A program made the position numbers and the translations under genes. Below, one piece after another: positions 53,742 through 64,000 of a DNA stretch of 64,000 bases (position 1 is the stretch's first letter; the number at the start of each line of letters is the position of its first letter). A model generated the notes under the pieces. It was given only the letters and a program-made list of their open reading frames with translations, was not told the DNA's origin and did no database searches. The stretch is from Aquimarina pacifica (GTDB lineage: Bacteria; Bacteroidota; Bacteroidia; Flavobacteriales; Flavobacteriaceae). The stretch is from NCBI RefSeq assembly GCF_000520955.1, contig NZ_JACC01000028.1, positions 1 through 64,000 on the forward strand, read 5' to 3'.

Positions 53742-54299
53742 ATGAGACCCAAAAATTCTAACACATATCGCTTTACTACTACTTCTTCTGAAAATGAATT
53801 AGAGCAAATATTAACACTGCAACAAGCTAATTTACCAACTTCAATTTCAACGATAGAAAAGAAAGAAGAAGGTTTTGTTACCGTACAACACACTATTGAT
53901 ATCCTAAAAAAAATGCACGATCGTCAACCTCATATTATTGCGAAAGATCAAAATAATGTTATTGGTTATGCTTTGTGTATGCAAAAAGAGTTCAAAGATG
54001 ATATCGAAATTCTGAAACCCATGTTTTCTAAAATTGATCAGCATGTATCTCAACCTTTTTCCTATATCGTCATGGGGCAAATTTGTATTCATAAAAAATA
54101 CCGAAAACAGGGAATTTTCAGGGGACTTTATCAAACTATGAAAAAAGAACTTCATACGAGTTATGAACTCCTCATTACAGAAGTTGCTGCTAACAACTCG
54201 CGTTCACTACAAGCACATTATGCAATTGGTTTCGAAACGCTTATCACCTATACTTCTGATAAAACAGAGTGGATTATTTTGCAATGGAACTTGAAATAA
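53742..54299 (+). CDS. GNAT-family N-acetyltransferase
   Basis: 185 residues. The GNAT core is clear in YIVMGQICIHKKYRKQGIFRGLYQTMKKEL (acetyl-CoA pyrophosphate loop RKQGIF) and ITEVAANNSRSLQAHYAIGF. Substrate unknown. Divergent from bioF with 50 bases between. Confidence 0.8.
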   Translation: MRPKNSNTYRFTTTSSENELEQILTLQQANLPTSISTIEKKEEGFVTVQHTIDILKKMHDRQPHIIAKDQNNVIGYALCMQKEFKDDIEILKPMFSKIDQHVSQPFSYIVMGQICIHKKYRKQGIFRGLYQTMKKELHTSYELLITEVAANNSRSLQAHYAIGFETLITYTSDKTEWIILQWNLK

Positions 54300-54328
54300 A
54301 GAATTCTAACATAAATTTACTTAACGAA

Positions 54329-54364
54329 AAAAGCCTTTCAACTCAAAAGAATTAAAAGGCTTTT
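54329..54364. terminator. Shared terminator between GNAT and atpC
   Basis: AAAAGCCTTT / AAAGGCTTTT arms with a 16-base loop; A and T runs on both sides fit use from both directions. Confidence 0.75.
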
Positions 54365-54392
54365 ATTATTATTTGTATTCGTTTCTGATTTT

Positions 54393-54671
54393 TTAATCAG
54401 CCAGAACGATGACTTTATTATCATTCATTTCTACAGTTCCTGAATTAATAGAAAGTAAAGTTGCCCCGTTTTCACCTTTGGTAAATTTATCTGCAACTTC
54501 TTCATCTAACTTCATATCACCATACACCTTTATATTACCTTTTGATAATAAAGAAATAATTGGGGCGTGATTATCTAACATTTGAAACTCTCCGTCTACA
54601 CCAGGCACCGCAACCGAAGTTACTTCGCCACTAAATAATATTGCTTCTGGAGTTACTATTTCTAAATACAT
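54393..54671 (-). CDS. atpC: ATP synthase epsilon subunit (short form)
   Basis: 92 residues: MYLEIVTPEAILFSGEVTSVAVPGVDGEFQMLDNHAPIISLL plus the beta-sandwich end. The C-terminal two-helix inhibitory domain of the ~135-residue epsilon is absent, as is common in Bacteroidota. Follows atpD after 89 bases; the other ATP synthase genes are not nearby. Confidence 0.93.
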   Translation of the reverse strand: MYLEIVTPEAILFSGEVTSVAVPGVDGEFQMLDNHAPIISLLSKGNIKVYGDMKLDEEVADKFTKGENGATLLSINSGTVEMNDNKVIVLAD

Positions 54672-54760
54672 ATCTTATCGTTGTTTGTTGTTTGTTAATA
54701 GTTCTGCGTTGTTCAGGAATTACACTCCCATCAACTACGAACTAAAACAAGTAACTAATA

Positions 54761-56287
<1,527 letters not shown>

Positions 56288-56353
56288 TTAGTATTTAACT
56301 ATTTAAAAAGACTTGATATTTACCAATTAAGAATACCATCTTTTTTCAGGCTG

Positions 56354-56361
56354 CAAATATA
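56354..56361 (-). promoter_or_regulatory. Candidate -7 box of atpDC
   Basis: Minus strand TATATTTG, matching TAnnTTTG, leader about 80 bases to the atpD ATG. No -33 found. Confidence 0.4.
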
Positions 56362-56507
56362 GTCTTTTAAAATGAAAAAAATAACTCATTTTATTTTGTT
56401 TTTTTGATGCAGTAAAATACTCACTATTAGAAGGGTTATTTCTTGAAGGGCTTACCATAATAAATCACAAAATAAATGTTTATATCTCGTGTAGGGTATT
56501 GATATAA

Positions 56508-57353
56508 TTATTTACGTCCGTATATAATAACCGCAAAACCGGCAACGTACATAACCAAGGTATATATAGCTGCAGAAATACCTAAAGACGAATTCTGCAA
56601 TGTTACGATCGCAATAGTCATTGCCAGTGCAGAATTTTGAATTCCCGACTCTACTGCAATACTTATTGCTTGTGGTTTGATAAGTTTTAAAGAAACTGCA
56701 GTGAGATACCCCAATCCCATTGTAGATATATTTAATACTATCGTAGGTAAACCTGCCTCAATAAAATACGGCACAAAGTTACTTCTCTCTTTTATAAGCA
56801 CTCCTGTAATAACAAGAATAAGTAAAATCACAGACGCTACACCGACTGGTTTTTCCATCTTAATAGCAAAACCCGATGATTTTGCCCTAATCAGCATCCC
56901 CACAAAAACCGGAACAATAATAACAGCCAATAATTGTCCTATCATCTGAGGAACATTGAGTGTAATTTTTTCTCCGGCTCCTATAAACTCTAATAAGGCA
57001 AATTGAATAATAAAAGGGATGGTCAGTATACTTACAACACTAGAAATTGCCGTAAGACTGATAGATAAAGCCACATCACCTTTGGCAAGGTTTACAATAA
57101 TATTTGAAACAGCTCCTCCTGGGCAAGCAGCCAGAATCATAATCCCAATAGCTATCTCTGGTCTAAGCTCTAATACAGATACTATTACATATCCTATAAT
57201 TGGTAAAAAAACTAATTGATTGAGTAACCCTAGCAATATAGCTTTAGGGTATTTAATTACTCTTCTAAAATCATCAACAGTAAGCGAAAGTCCCATCCCA
57301 AACATAATGATGATCAATGAAAGCCCGATAATTATGGTACCTGTTTCGTTCAT
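56508..57353 (-). CDS. BASS-family (bile acid:sodium symporter-like) transporter
   Basis: 281 residues, about nine to ten helices. GMGLSLTVDDFRRVIKYPKAILLGLLNQLVFLPIIGY near residues 19-55, ACPGGAVSNIIVNLAKGDVALSISLTAISS and the later VESGIQNSALAMTIA are typical BASS motifs. Inner membrane; sodium-coupled import of an organic anion is likely, substrate unknown. Next to the class II aldolase on the same strand, 25 bases apart; the order is aldolase then BASS. Confidence 0.85.
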   Translation of the reverse strand: MNETGTIIIGLSLIIIMFGMGLSLTVDDFRRVIKYPKAILLGLLNQLVFLPIIGYVIVSVLELRPEIAIGIMILAACPGGAVSNIIVNLAKGDVALSISLTAISSVVSILTIPFIIQFALLEFIGAGEKITLNVPQMIGQLLAVIIVPVFVGMLIRAKSSGFAIKMEKPVGVASVILLILVITGVLIKERSNFVPYFIEAGLPTIVLNISTMGLGYLTAVSLKLIKPQAISIAVESGIQNSALAMTIAIVTLQNSSLGISAAIYTLVMYVAGFAVIIYGRK

Positions 57354-57378
57354 ATAGTAATCGACTAAATTAAATGGG

Positions 57379-58170
57379 TTAAACTTTAATAAACTCTAAA
57401 CTGGCACTTATATCCTGCCACATGGGCTGAAACTGGAAATATCCAGCAAGAGGAAACCCCAATTCTGCACGCGTTCTCATGGCTGTCTCATGATCTATTT
57501 CTATCAACTTGCCTCCTGTTTGCCTAGCTAATAATTCTGCTTGACAACTTCGCTCCATAGTAATAAACCACCATGCCGCTTCATCGATAGTATTACCTAC
57601 GGTTATTAAACCATGATTTTGTAAAATGGCCGCTTTACTATCTCCTAACGCTTTTGCTATCCTATCTCCTTCTTCCAGCTCATTAACGATACCCGAATAA
57701 TCATCAAACACAACATGGTCTTTATAAAAAGCACATGCATCTTGAGTAATGGGCGCTAGTAGTGTTCCTAAAGTAGAAAATGTCTTTCCGTATATAGAGT
57801 GTGCATGAGCCGCTGCAATTACATCAGGTCGTGCGGCATGAATTCTAGAGTGAATAGCAAAAGCAGCCTTATTAAGCGGTAAATTTCCTTCGACTACTTC
57901 GCCCTCATGAGTAACTAATAACAAATCTTCTGGTCTAATTAGGTTAAAGGAAAGTCCAAAAGGATTGACCCAAAAGTAATCTTTATGTTCTGGGTCCCGA
58001 ACAGTAATATGACCTGCAACCCCTTCAGAAAAACCAAACTTACCAAATATCCTGAAAGCACCTGTCAGTTTCTTTTTCAGAAATTCTCTTTCTTGTTTCA
58101 CATCATCAAATGTGGGCGGAAACGGAGTGTTCTTAGGGAACATCTCTATCGGTGGATTGGGTACTGCCAT
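57379..58170 (-). CDS. Class II aldolase/adducin-family protein
   Basis: 263 residues from the ATG at 58168-58170 (MAVPNPPIEMFPKNTPFPP); the earlier open frame is not family-like. Motifs: REFLKKKLTGAFRIFGKFGFSEGVAGHITVRDP, the metal-binding His pair AAAHAHSIYGKTFS, and LQNHGLITVGNTIDEAAWWFITMERSCQ. Substrate unknown; relatives include fuculose-phosphate aldolases and epimerases. Upstream of BASS, so perhaps a transport/catabolism pair. Confidence 0.85.
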   Translation of the reverse strand: MAVPNPPIEMFPKNTPFPPTFDDVKQEREFLKKKLTGAFRIFGKFGFSEGVAGHITVRDPEHKDYFWVNPFGLSFNLIRPEDLLLVTHEGEVVEGNLPLNKAAFAIHSRIHAARPDVIAAAHAHSIYGKTFSTLGTLLAPITQDACAFYKDHVVFDDYSGIVNELEEGDRIAKALGDSKAAILQNHGLITVGNTIDEAAWWFITMERSCQAELLARQTGGKLIEIDHETAMRTRAELGFPLAGYFQFQPMWQDISASLEFIKV

Positions 58171-58206
58171 AATCGTAAATTTTAAGAATAAACAAAGTAC
58201 TTTAAA

Positions 58207-58248
58207 AAAACAAAGCCTATCCAACAGAAATCAGACAGGCTTTGTTTT
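58207..58248. terminator. Terminator after the TonB receptor
   Basis: 12-base arms AAAACAAAGCCT / AGGCTTTGTTTT around an 18-base loop, followed by a T run on the minus strand, about 24 bases past the receptor's stop codon. Confidence 0.85.
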
Positions 58249-58271
58249 ACAAATATTTTCGCTACAAGAGC

Positions 58272-61043
58272 TTATAAGTTATTTATTATTAAACCAATAT
58301 AATACTGTGATCCTATAAACCCTGATCCTATTGCTGATATATATTCATCACCGCCCAAATTCGTTGCTCCAGCTTTCAGACTTGTTTTAAGAGAAGGAAT
58401 TTTGTAATTGATTTGTGCATCAATTACTGTATATGAAGGAATTTCTCCATCACCAAAATCCGCTTCCCAGAAAAATGCATCACTCCATCTTGCATTTATA
58501 TTAAATCCAAAGTTCTCGAAAAGGTTATTATTTCCGAAAGAAGCTTTTACTTTATGCTCAGGTGTATTAAAGTTGGTATTAAAATCAGGATCATCCTCCT
58601 GATCAAAATCTTGTTTTGCATAAGTATAGTTAACTCCAAAATCAAAATTGTTAAAAACCTTAGTAGATACCCCAAAGTTTGCTCCATAAGAACTAATATC
58701 TACATCAGAATTAGTCGATGCTAAAAGTGCGACAAAATTATTTTCTTGTAATGCAAGTAATGCAGTTTGATCACCATTAGCAATTTCTGACACCTGACCA
58801 TAAAGAGGTACTATTACAGTTTCATTAGAAATGAAATCCTCATACTGATTATAATACAAGCTAGCATCAACAATCCAAGTATTATTAAAATTACCTCTAT
58901 ACCCTACTTCATATGAAGTTACTCTTTCTGGTTGTACAATATCACTTGTTGACGCTTCAAAAGTTCCATTTTCAACCGAATTTAAAGAAAATGCATTTTC
59001 ATAGGCAGCTCTTGGCGTTACTTCAAAGGTTCCAGAACCAATTAAAGGGTTCGCACTTTCATAATCTCTTATTGTTACTACTTTATCTAAATTTGTAGGA
59101 GACGATCCAACCAGCACTGCCGCCGAAACATCTAACCCGATAAACAAATCCTGAGTTGCTGGGTTTCTAAAACCGGTCTGGAAAGAAGCACGAATATTTT
59201 GATTTCTATCAGACCCCAGTGTGTATCCTACAGAAAATCTTGGAGAGAAACTACCATCGAACAACTCAGACTCATCATAACGAATAGAACCCGTTAATTT
59301 TAAACGCTCATCCAATAGCTTCTTCTGTATCTGAGTATATAAACCATACTCATTATAAGTAATAGGACCATCGCCATCAGTAAATAGTGTGCCAAAAGAA
59401 TTCAATTCGTATTCTCGAAACGAACCTCCAATTTGTATATCGGCAAATTCGCCTGTGATATGGCTAAAATTATAATTAGCATCTACATGTCTAAATTTAG
59501 ACTCATCATCAAATTTTGAACCAGTTAATAAACTAGAATCATTTGTTACACGATCCAAAGCCGCTTGAAACTCAGGAGTCCCAGGCTCTAAACGGCCTGT
59601 ATCTGCAATACTCCTAGCAAATGCATGAGCCGCCTCTTCACCTTGACCTGCTCCTAATGCTCCTAAATATGCTCCTGCATACTCTCCAAACCATTGCCCA
59701 TTGCTTTTCCATGCATTATTTAAATTGAGCCCCGTAAATCCAACGTTATATGAATCTCCTGCTTTTTCAGCGGTAAGATATCCTCTCAAGAAAAAATTAT
59801 CATTTTTAATTTCGAACATATGCTGTTGTAATCCAAAATTACTTAATTGTACACGGTTTGCATCTTGAGTCACAACACTTCCTCTACCAACTTTACCGGT
59901 ATATATTAGTTCTAAATCACTAGCAAAAGGTCGATAATGTAATGAAACATCAAATTTTAGACTCTCTACCTTATTATCAATAATATCAGATTCTGCGTAT
60001 CCAGTTCTTGTAACAAAGGTGTCTGGCAAAAAAGCTGCTTGTGCCTCAGATATAACCCCTGCGGCAACTAGAGCTGGACCAATATTACTTAATTGATCTC
60101 CCGCTTCATCTCCATATACATTTAACCCATTATACCCCGGATCTGCTCTGGTAAGTCCTGGATTATCCAAGTCCTGCTCATCTGCAGCCAACCAATCACT
60201 ACCCCGTACATATGATATATTTGCTTTAGCCGCAAACTTATCAGAAAACGCATGTGCTACTCGTACCCCATAATCATAGAATTCATTATCCCCTGCAGCT
60301 TCCTGAGAAGTAATTCCTCCTTTAAAATATCCACTAATACCTGTATGATCAAAAGGGTTTTTACTATTCATAAACAAAATACCATTAAAGGCATTTGCTC
60401 CATAAAGTGCAGAAGAGGCCCCGGGCAAAAGCTCTATATTCCTAACATCCAGCTCACTAAGTCCTAAAAGGTTGGCCAATGGAAAATTTAAGGCTGGAGC
60501 CGTATTATCCATTCCATCAACCAATTGTACAAATCGTGTATTGGTCATGGTAGCAAAACCTCGGGTGTTAACCGTCTTGAGAGCTAAACTGTTCTCATTT
60601 ATATCCACACCTTTTAAGTTTCCTATGCTGCCATAAAAATCGGCCGATGTAGACTCCTTAATATCATTGATTCCTAAACGCTCGATACTCACAGGAGATT
60701 CGAATATACGTTCTGGTGCTCTCGAAGCTGCAATTACCAATTCATCTAAAAAAGTAATTTCTCCCATCACGATTGTAACCTCAGTCTCTCCTGAGCTCAC
60801 AACTGTCGTGACTGGATCATATCCGATACTTTTTGATTCTAAGGTAATGGGATACTCCTTACTGGTGGTTAAAGAAAAGTTTCCGTCAAAATCGGATATA
60901 GTACCATCAGTAGTTCCTTTTACCACTACGCTAACTCCAGGGATTGGCTCGTCATAATCATCTAAGACTTTTCCAGTTATAACAGTTTGCGCAACGGAGA
61001 CGACACTCAAAAAGAGCATCAATACTAAAGTAATTGTTTTCAT
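58272..61043 (-). CDS. TonB-dependent receptor with regulatory-like domain
   Basis: 923 residues. Signal peptide (MKTITLVLMLFLSVVSVAQ), a carboxypeptidase-regulatory-like domain (TVITGKVLDDYDEPIPGVSVVVKGTTDGTISDFDGNFSLTT), then a plug (ESTSADFYGSIGNLKGVDINENSLALKTVNTRGFATMTNTRFVQLVDGMDNTAPALNFPL) and a barrel ending SQYYIGLIINNL. No SusD-like partner is adjacent. Substrate unknown; downstream aldolase and BASS are separated by a terminator. Confidence 0.88.
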   Translation of the reverse strand: MKTITLVLMLFLSVVSVAQTVITGKVLDDYDEPIPGVSVVVKGTTDGTISDFDGNFSLTTSKEYPITLESKSIGYDPVTTVVSSGETEVTIVMGEITFLDELVIAASRAPERIFESPVSIERLGINDIKESTSADFYGSIGNLKGVDINENSLALKTVNTRGFATMTNTRFVQLVDGMDNTAPALNFPLANLLGLSELDVRNIELLPGASSALYGANAFNGILFMNSKNPFDHTGISGYFKGGITSQEAAGDNEFYDYGVRVAHAFSDKFAAKANISYVRGSDWLAADEQDLDNPGLTRADPGYNGLNVYGDEAGDQLSNIGPALVAAGVISEAQAAFLPDTFVTRTGYAESDIIDNKVESLKFDVSLHYRPFASDLELIYTGKVGRGSVVTQDANRVQLSNFGLQQHMFEIKNDNFFLRGYLTAEKAGDSYNVGFTGLNLNNAWKSNGQWFGEYAGAYLGALGAGQGEEAAHAFARSIADTGRLEPGTPEFQAALDRVTNDSSLLTGSKFDDESKFRHVDANYNFSHITGEFADIQIGGSFREYELNSFGTLFTDGDGPITYNEYGLYTQIQKKLLDERLKLTGSIRYDESELFDGSFSPRFSVGYTLGSDRNQNIRASFQTGFRNPATQDLFIGLDVSAAVLVGSSPTNLDKVVTIRDYESANPLIGSGTFEVTPRAAYENAFSLNSVENGTFEASTSDIVQPERVTSYEVGYRGNFNNTWIVDASLYYNQYEDFISNETVIVPLYGQVSEIANGDQTALLALQENNFVALLASTNSDVDISSYGANFGVSTKVFNNFDFGVNYTYAKQDFDQEDDPDFNTNFNTPEHKVKASFGNNNLFENFGFNINARWSDAFFWEADFGDGEIPSYTVIDAQINYKIPSLKTSLKAGATNLGGDEYISAIGSGFIGSQYYIGLIINNL

Positions 61044-61075
61044 AAATGTAGATTAATTATAAATTATTTGGTGTT

Positions 61076-61110
61076 CAAAGATATGTCCTTTATTGAAATT
61101 ATTTAACAAA
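61076..61110 (-). promoter_or_regulatory. TonB receptor promoter
   Basis: Minus strand: -33 TTTG at 61107-61110, 23-base spacer, -7 TATCTTTG at 61076-61083, both consensus. Start near 61070, leader about 27 bases. Confidence 0.55.
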
Positions 61111-61120
61111 ATGGCGAAAA

Positions 61121-61160
61121 AATATCGACAAATGACTAAAAATATCGGTAAATGACTAAT
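61121..61160. repeat. 20-base tandem repeat
   Basis: AATATCGACAAATGACTAAA followed directly by AATATCGGTAAATGACTAAT, 17 of 20 bases alike. It lies upstream of the receptor promoter and shares its pattern with the flank of the glmS tail duplication. Confidence 0.7.
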
Positions 61161-61181
61161 AATACTTCTGCAACTGACTAT

Positions 61182-61268
61182 TTACTCTACTATTATGGGG
61201 TCTTTAAATTTCTCGAATAATCTAAATTTTTATCTAAAACCACAACAATTGTGATACGACAATAACTT
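61182..61268 (-). pseudogene. Decayed partial duplicate of the glmS 3' end
   Basis: Minus strand: a decayed copy of the last ~30 codons of glmS. Readable fragments are LLSYH, then after a 1-base insertion LDKNLDYSRNL, then GTAGAGTAA at the stop (same as in glmS), with another 1-base deletion before it. The flank TACTTCT...ACTGACTATT also has a copy beside glmS (61291-61310). The unit is displaced about 137 bases from the intact gene, suggesting a tandem duplication of the glmS end that lost function. Confidence 0.75.
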
Positions 61269-61318
61269 AAATTATCGAGAAACGAATACATTACTTCTAA
61301 GACTGACTATTTTTGACT

Positions 61319-63166
61319 TTACTCTACTGTTACGGATTTTGCAAGATTTCTTGGCTGATCTACATTTTTATCTAACATCACCGCAATATGATATGATAAT
61401 AATTGTAATGGTATTGTTGACAAGAGCGGGGTTAAAAACTCTTCTGTTTCTGGTATTTCTATTACATGATCTGCCAATTCTTTGACTGTAACATCCCCTT
61501 CTGTAACAATTCCTATAATCTTACCTTTTCTAGATTTGATTTCTTGAATATTGCTAACTACCTTATCATAATGCCCTTTTTTTGTGGCAATTACAACAAC
61601 AGGCATTTGTTCATCTATTAATGCTATTGGACCATGTTTCATTTCTGCAGCTGGGTAGCCTTCGGCATGGATATATGATATCTCTTTTAACTTTAGCGCC
61701 CCTTCTAATGCTACGGGAAAATTAAACCCTCTACCCAAATATAAGAAATTTTTTGCATTCTTATATGTATCGGCAATAAACTTGATATGCTCATTAGACT
61801 CTAAGGCCACCTTTACTTTCTCAGGAATTCTTTCTAGCTCTTGTAAATAAAAGTGAAAATCACTGTTAGAAATCGTTCCTTTTCGCTCTGCCAGTTTTAA
61901 TGCAATCAGGGATAGCACTGTAATCTGTGTAGTAAATGCTTTTGTAGAAGCTACACCTATCTCTGGACCTGCATGCGTATACGCTCCTGCATGTGTTTCT
62001 CTAGATATTGAAGAACCTACTACGTTACATACACCAAAAACAAAAGCTCCACTTTCTTTAGCAAGTTTAATAGCAGCCATCGTATCTGCAGTTTCTCCAC
62101 TTTGGGATATTGCAATTACTACATCGTCTTGATGTATTACTGGATTTCTATATCTAAATTCGGATGCATATTCTACCTCAACAGGCAAGCGCACCAGTTC
62201 TTCAAAAATATATTCGGCCACAAGACCAGCATGCCAAGATGTACCACAAGCAATAATAATAATTCGTTTTGCATTTAATAATTTAGCAAGATTATCATCA
62301 ATACCAGCCATTTTGATTATCCCTTCTGCCGCCAACATTCTACCTCTATAAGTATCTGTAATGGCATCTGGCTGCTCATAAATCTCCTTAAGCATAAAAT
62401 GATCGTATCCTCCTTTTTCTATCTGCTCCAAATTAATTTGTAATTCTTGCAAATAAGGCTCTACGGTAGTATCATCTATGATTTTTCTAATTTTAACTTT
62501 TTTACCTCTTCGAGCAATAGCCATCTCGCCATCCTCTAGATAAATAGCATTATTTGTATATTCTATAAATGGAGATGCATCAGATGCAATAAAGAACTCA
62601 TCCTCACCAACACCAATGGCCAACGGGCTTCCTAATCGGGCCACAACGATCTCATCTGGTTTTTGTTTATCAAAAACAGCAATTGCATATGCACCAATAG
62701 TTTGATTCAGTGCAATCTGCACAGCTTTACCTAACTTTACATTTTCTTTGGTCTTTACATCTTCAATCAAGTTCACCAATACTTCTGTATCTGTTTCAGA
62801 AGTAAACGTATATCCTCTGTTAGACAATTCTTTACGCAATGAATCATAATTCTCTATGATCCCATTATGAATAATAACTAAGTTTCCTGAGTTCGAATAA
62901 TGAGGATGCGAATTTACATCATTTGGCACCCCGTGAGTTGCCCACCTTGTATGACCTATCCCAATAGTTCCTGTTGTTGGGATTTCCTTTTCTAATCGTT
63001 CTTCTAGATCTGCTACTTTACCTTTTGTCTTAGATAATTTAATATCATTACCATCATAAAGTGCAATCCCAGCAGAGTCATAACCCCTGTACTCTAATCT
63101 TTTTAGTCCTTTCAAAACGATTGGATAGGCTTCTCTATGGCCAATATACCCTACAATTCCACACAT
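61319..63166 (-). CDS. glmS: Glutamine-fructose-6-phosphate aminotransferase
   Basis: 615 residues. It makes glucosamine 6-phosphate, first step to UDP-GlcNAc. Starts MCGIVGYIGHREAYPIVL, with nucleophile Cys after Met removal; glutaminase motifs RWATHGVPNDVNSHPH and NGIIENYDSLR; two SIS domains (ACGTSWHAGLVAEYIFEEL; SQSGETADTMAAIKLAKESGA; GRGFNFPVALEGALKLKEISYIHAEGYPAAEMKHGPIALID). The C-terminal tail is PRNLAKSVTVE. Follows DUF4270 after 32 bases, the common flavobacterial order. Confidence 0.98.
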   Translation of the reverse strand: MCGIVGYIGHREAYPIVLKGLKRLEYRGYDSAGIALYDGNDIKLSKTKGKVADLEERLEKEIPTTGTIGIGHTRWATHGVPNDVNSHPHYSNSGNLVIIHNGIIENYDSLRKELSNRGYTFTSETDTEVLVNLIEDVKTKENVKLGKAVQIALNQTIGAYAIAVFDKQKPDEIVVARLGSPLAIGVGEDEFFIASDASPFIEYTNNAIYLEDGEMAIARRGKKVKIRKIIDDTTVEPYLQELQINLEQIEKGGYDHFMLKEIYEQPDAITDTYRGRMLAAEGIIKMAGIDDNLAKLLNAKRIIIIACGTSWHAGLVAEYIFEELVRLPVEVEYASEFRYRNPVIHQDDVVIAISQSGETADTMAAIKLAKESGAFVFGVCNVVGSSISRETHAGAYTHAGPEIGVASTKAFTTQITVLSLIALKLAERKGTISNSDFHFYLQELERIPEKVKVALESNEHIKFIADTYKNAKNFLYLGRGFNFPVALEGALKLKEISYIHAEGYPAAEMKHGPIALIDEQMPVVVIATKKGHYDKVVSNIQEIKSRKGKIIGIVTEGDVTVKELADHVIEIPETEEFLTPLLSTIPLQLLSYHIAVMLDKNVDQPRNLAKSVTVE

Positions 63167-63198
63167 AATTTCAGTTTTTTAAAATAATGTTATTTAGT

Positions 63199-64000
63199 TT
63201 ACTTTGATGTTGTATAAAAAATATCTAACGTTAACCGTTTCGATTCAGGAACATCTTCAGTATTTCCGTAAAGGATAGTTCCTTCATGAGAAATAATAGA
63301 TGCCGAGGGGATTATCTCATCGGTATTGCTGGGGGTATCACCTACTGTTGTAGCTGTTATATTTACGTTTTGAGAAACTACTAGTCCTAATTTCACATTT
63401 TCTTGATCCTCATCATCAAGAAGGTTTATAATATATTGAGTAATTTTTATTGTATACGACTCTCCATTTTCATCAGAATCACGACTTATCCTTCCTAAAT
63501 GATCTGTAATCGATTCTATAGGATCCGTTGAGTCTTGAGCATCCAAAGAATAATCCAGCATAATACTCCCAGTTTCTGAATTAAATATATAAATTCTTTC
63601 TGGTTCTGAATCACCTCCGGTTACTTTATCTTTATCTATATAAAAAGTAAGACGCGCATCATTGACCAACCAGTTTTGTCTTCTTACATAATCAAGCTCA
63701 TTTTCTTCTTCACCATTTTCATTGATAATGGTGTTATTTAAAATATCAAGAACAGCATATGATCCGTCTCCTCCTTTGAGGTACAAATTCTCTTCTCCGT
63801 TCACTGTATCCTGATTCTCTTCTTCTAATTCTTCGGCAATTTCTGCATCCAAATCCGTAGTAATTGAATTCACAACTGTACCCGAGAAACTTAATGTCAA
63901 ATTATCTTGTTGAGTCAATATTTCATCGGTATCATCATCTTCATCAATATCACTTGTATCCGTTCCTTCATACGACCAATGTAGCGTAATAGAAGCATCT
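63199..64000 (-). CDS. DUF4270 family lipoprotein/secreted protein, C-terminal part (cut)
   Basis: The frame is open to the window edge (ITLHWSYEGTDTSDIDEDDD and onward), so only the C-terminal ~266 residues are present. The ending SIISHEGTILYGNTEDVPESKRLTLDIFYTTSK and the position beside glmS fit the DUF4270 family. Members are usually lipoproteins exported to the outer membrane; no function known. The TTG at 63916-63918 is not the true start because the frame continues upstream. Confidence 0.8.
   Translation of the reverse strand, partial: DASITLHWSYEGTDTSDIDEDDDTDEILTQQDNLTLSFSGTVVNSITTDLDAEIAEELEEENQDTVNGEENLYLKGGDGSYAVLDILNNTIINENGEEENELDYVRRQNWLVNDARLTFYIDKDKVTGGDSEPERIYIFNSETGSIMLDYSLDAQDSTDPIESITDHLGRISRDSDENGESYTIKITQYIINLLDDEDQENVKLGLVVSQNVNITATTVGDTPSNTDEIIPSASIISHEGTILYGNTEDVPESKRLTLDIFYTTSK

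Noticed and set aside
58408..60957. Plus-strand ORFs inside the second TonB receptor
   Set aside because: Antisense shadows of the receptor with no independent motifs.

Overview
The window comes from an AT-rich chromosome of the Bacteroidota, almost certainly a marine member of the Flavobacteriaceae (an Aquimarina-like genus is possible, but the sequence alone does not prove it). The evidence is gene content (TonB receptors with carboxypeptidase-regulatory-like N-termini, DUF4270 beside glmS, DUF6443/RHS proteins, short ATP synthase epsilon, HhH-extended L21), promoters with the Bacteroidota -7 box TAnnTTTG, and few Shine-Dalgarno sequences. I see no rRNA, tRNA, CRISPR array or intact insertion sequence. 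Most of the window is ordinary chromosome.

Layout. 1-5340: two tandem RHS/YD-repeat surface proteins (one cut by the window edge) and a tail-fibre-like coiled-coil protein. 5773-10732: an ECF-type sigma factor, a membrane anti-sigma-like TPR protein and, divergently, a secreted membrane-anchored TPR-CHAT protease. 10766-19600: housekeeping genes (thioredoxin-like, tag, ACT_3, upp, aat, DUF3127, flavin reductase, histidine kinase, thioesterase, HIT, greA, a lipoprotein). 19630-29150: thiamine region, with a TPP-riboswitch operon thiS-thiC-thiE-like-thiD-thiE-thiG-thiH and, upstream, a TonB receptor under a second TPP riboswitch with an unusually long P3 arm. 29227-33028: convergent hybrid histidine kinase and NtrC-type regulator. 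33289-37195: small exported protein, arfB, DUF4301, and a probable vitamin-uptake trio (MTH1187/YkoF-like thiamine-binding protein, PnuC/PnuT-like transporter, NadR-like kinase). 37240-39327: phosphopantetheinyl transferase and ahcY. 39836-46235: small membrane protein, then beta-propeller phytase + TonB receptor + TPR/LuxR regulator, a likely phytate-use locus. 46469-49197: rpmA, rplU, DUF4199, AraC regulator. 50160-53691: biotin operon bioF-DUF2007-bioD-bioA. 53742-58170: GNAT, atpDC, BASS transporter, class II aldolase. 58272-64000: TonB receptor, a decayed duplicate of the glmS tail, glmS and DUF4270.

How the genes work together. De novo thiamine synthesis, TPP-controlled outer-membrane uptake and possibly inner-membrane uptake and phosphorylation are all encoded within 18 kb. 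thiF is absent from the thi operon, so sulfur transfer to ThiS must use an enzyme encoded elsewhere. The most interesting candidate for an undescribed system is the CHAT/sigma/anti-sigma locus: the predicted topology puts a caspase-like protease and the anti-sigma C-terminal domain in the same compartment, suggesting proteolytic release of the sigma factor, analogous in logic to the TPR-CHAT/sigma arrangement of type III-E CRISPR loci. That function is inference.
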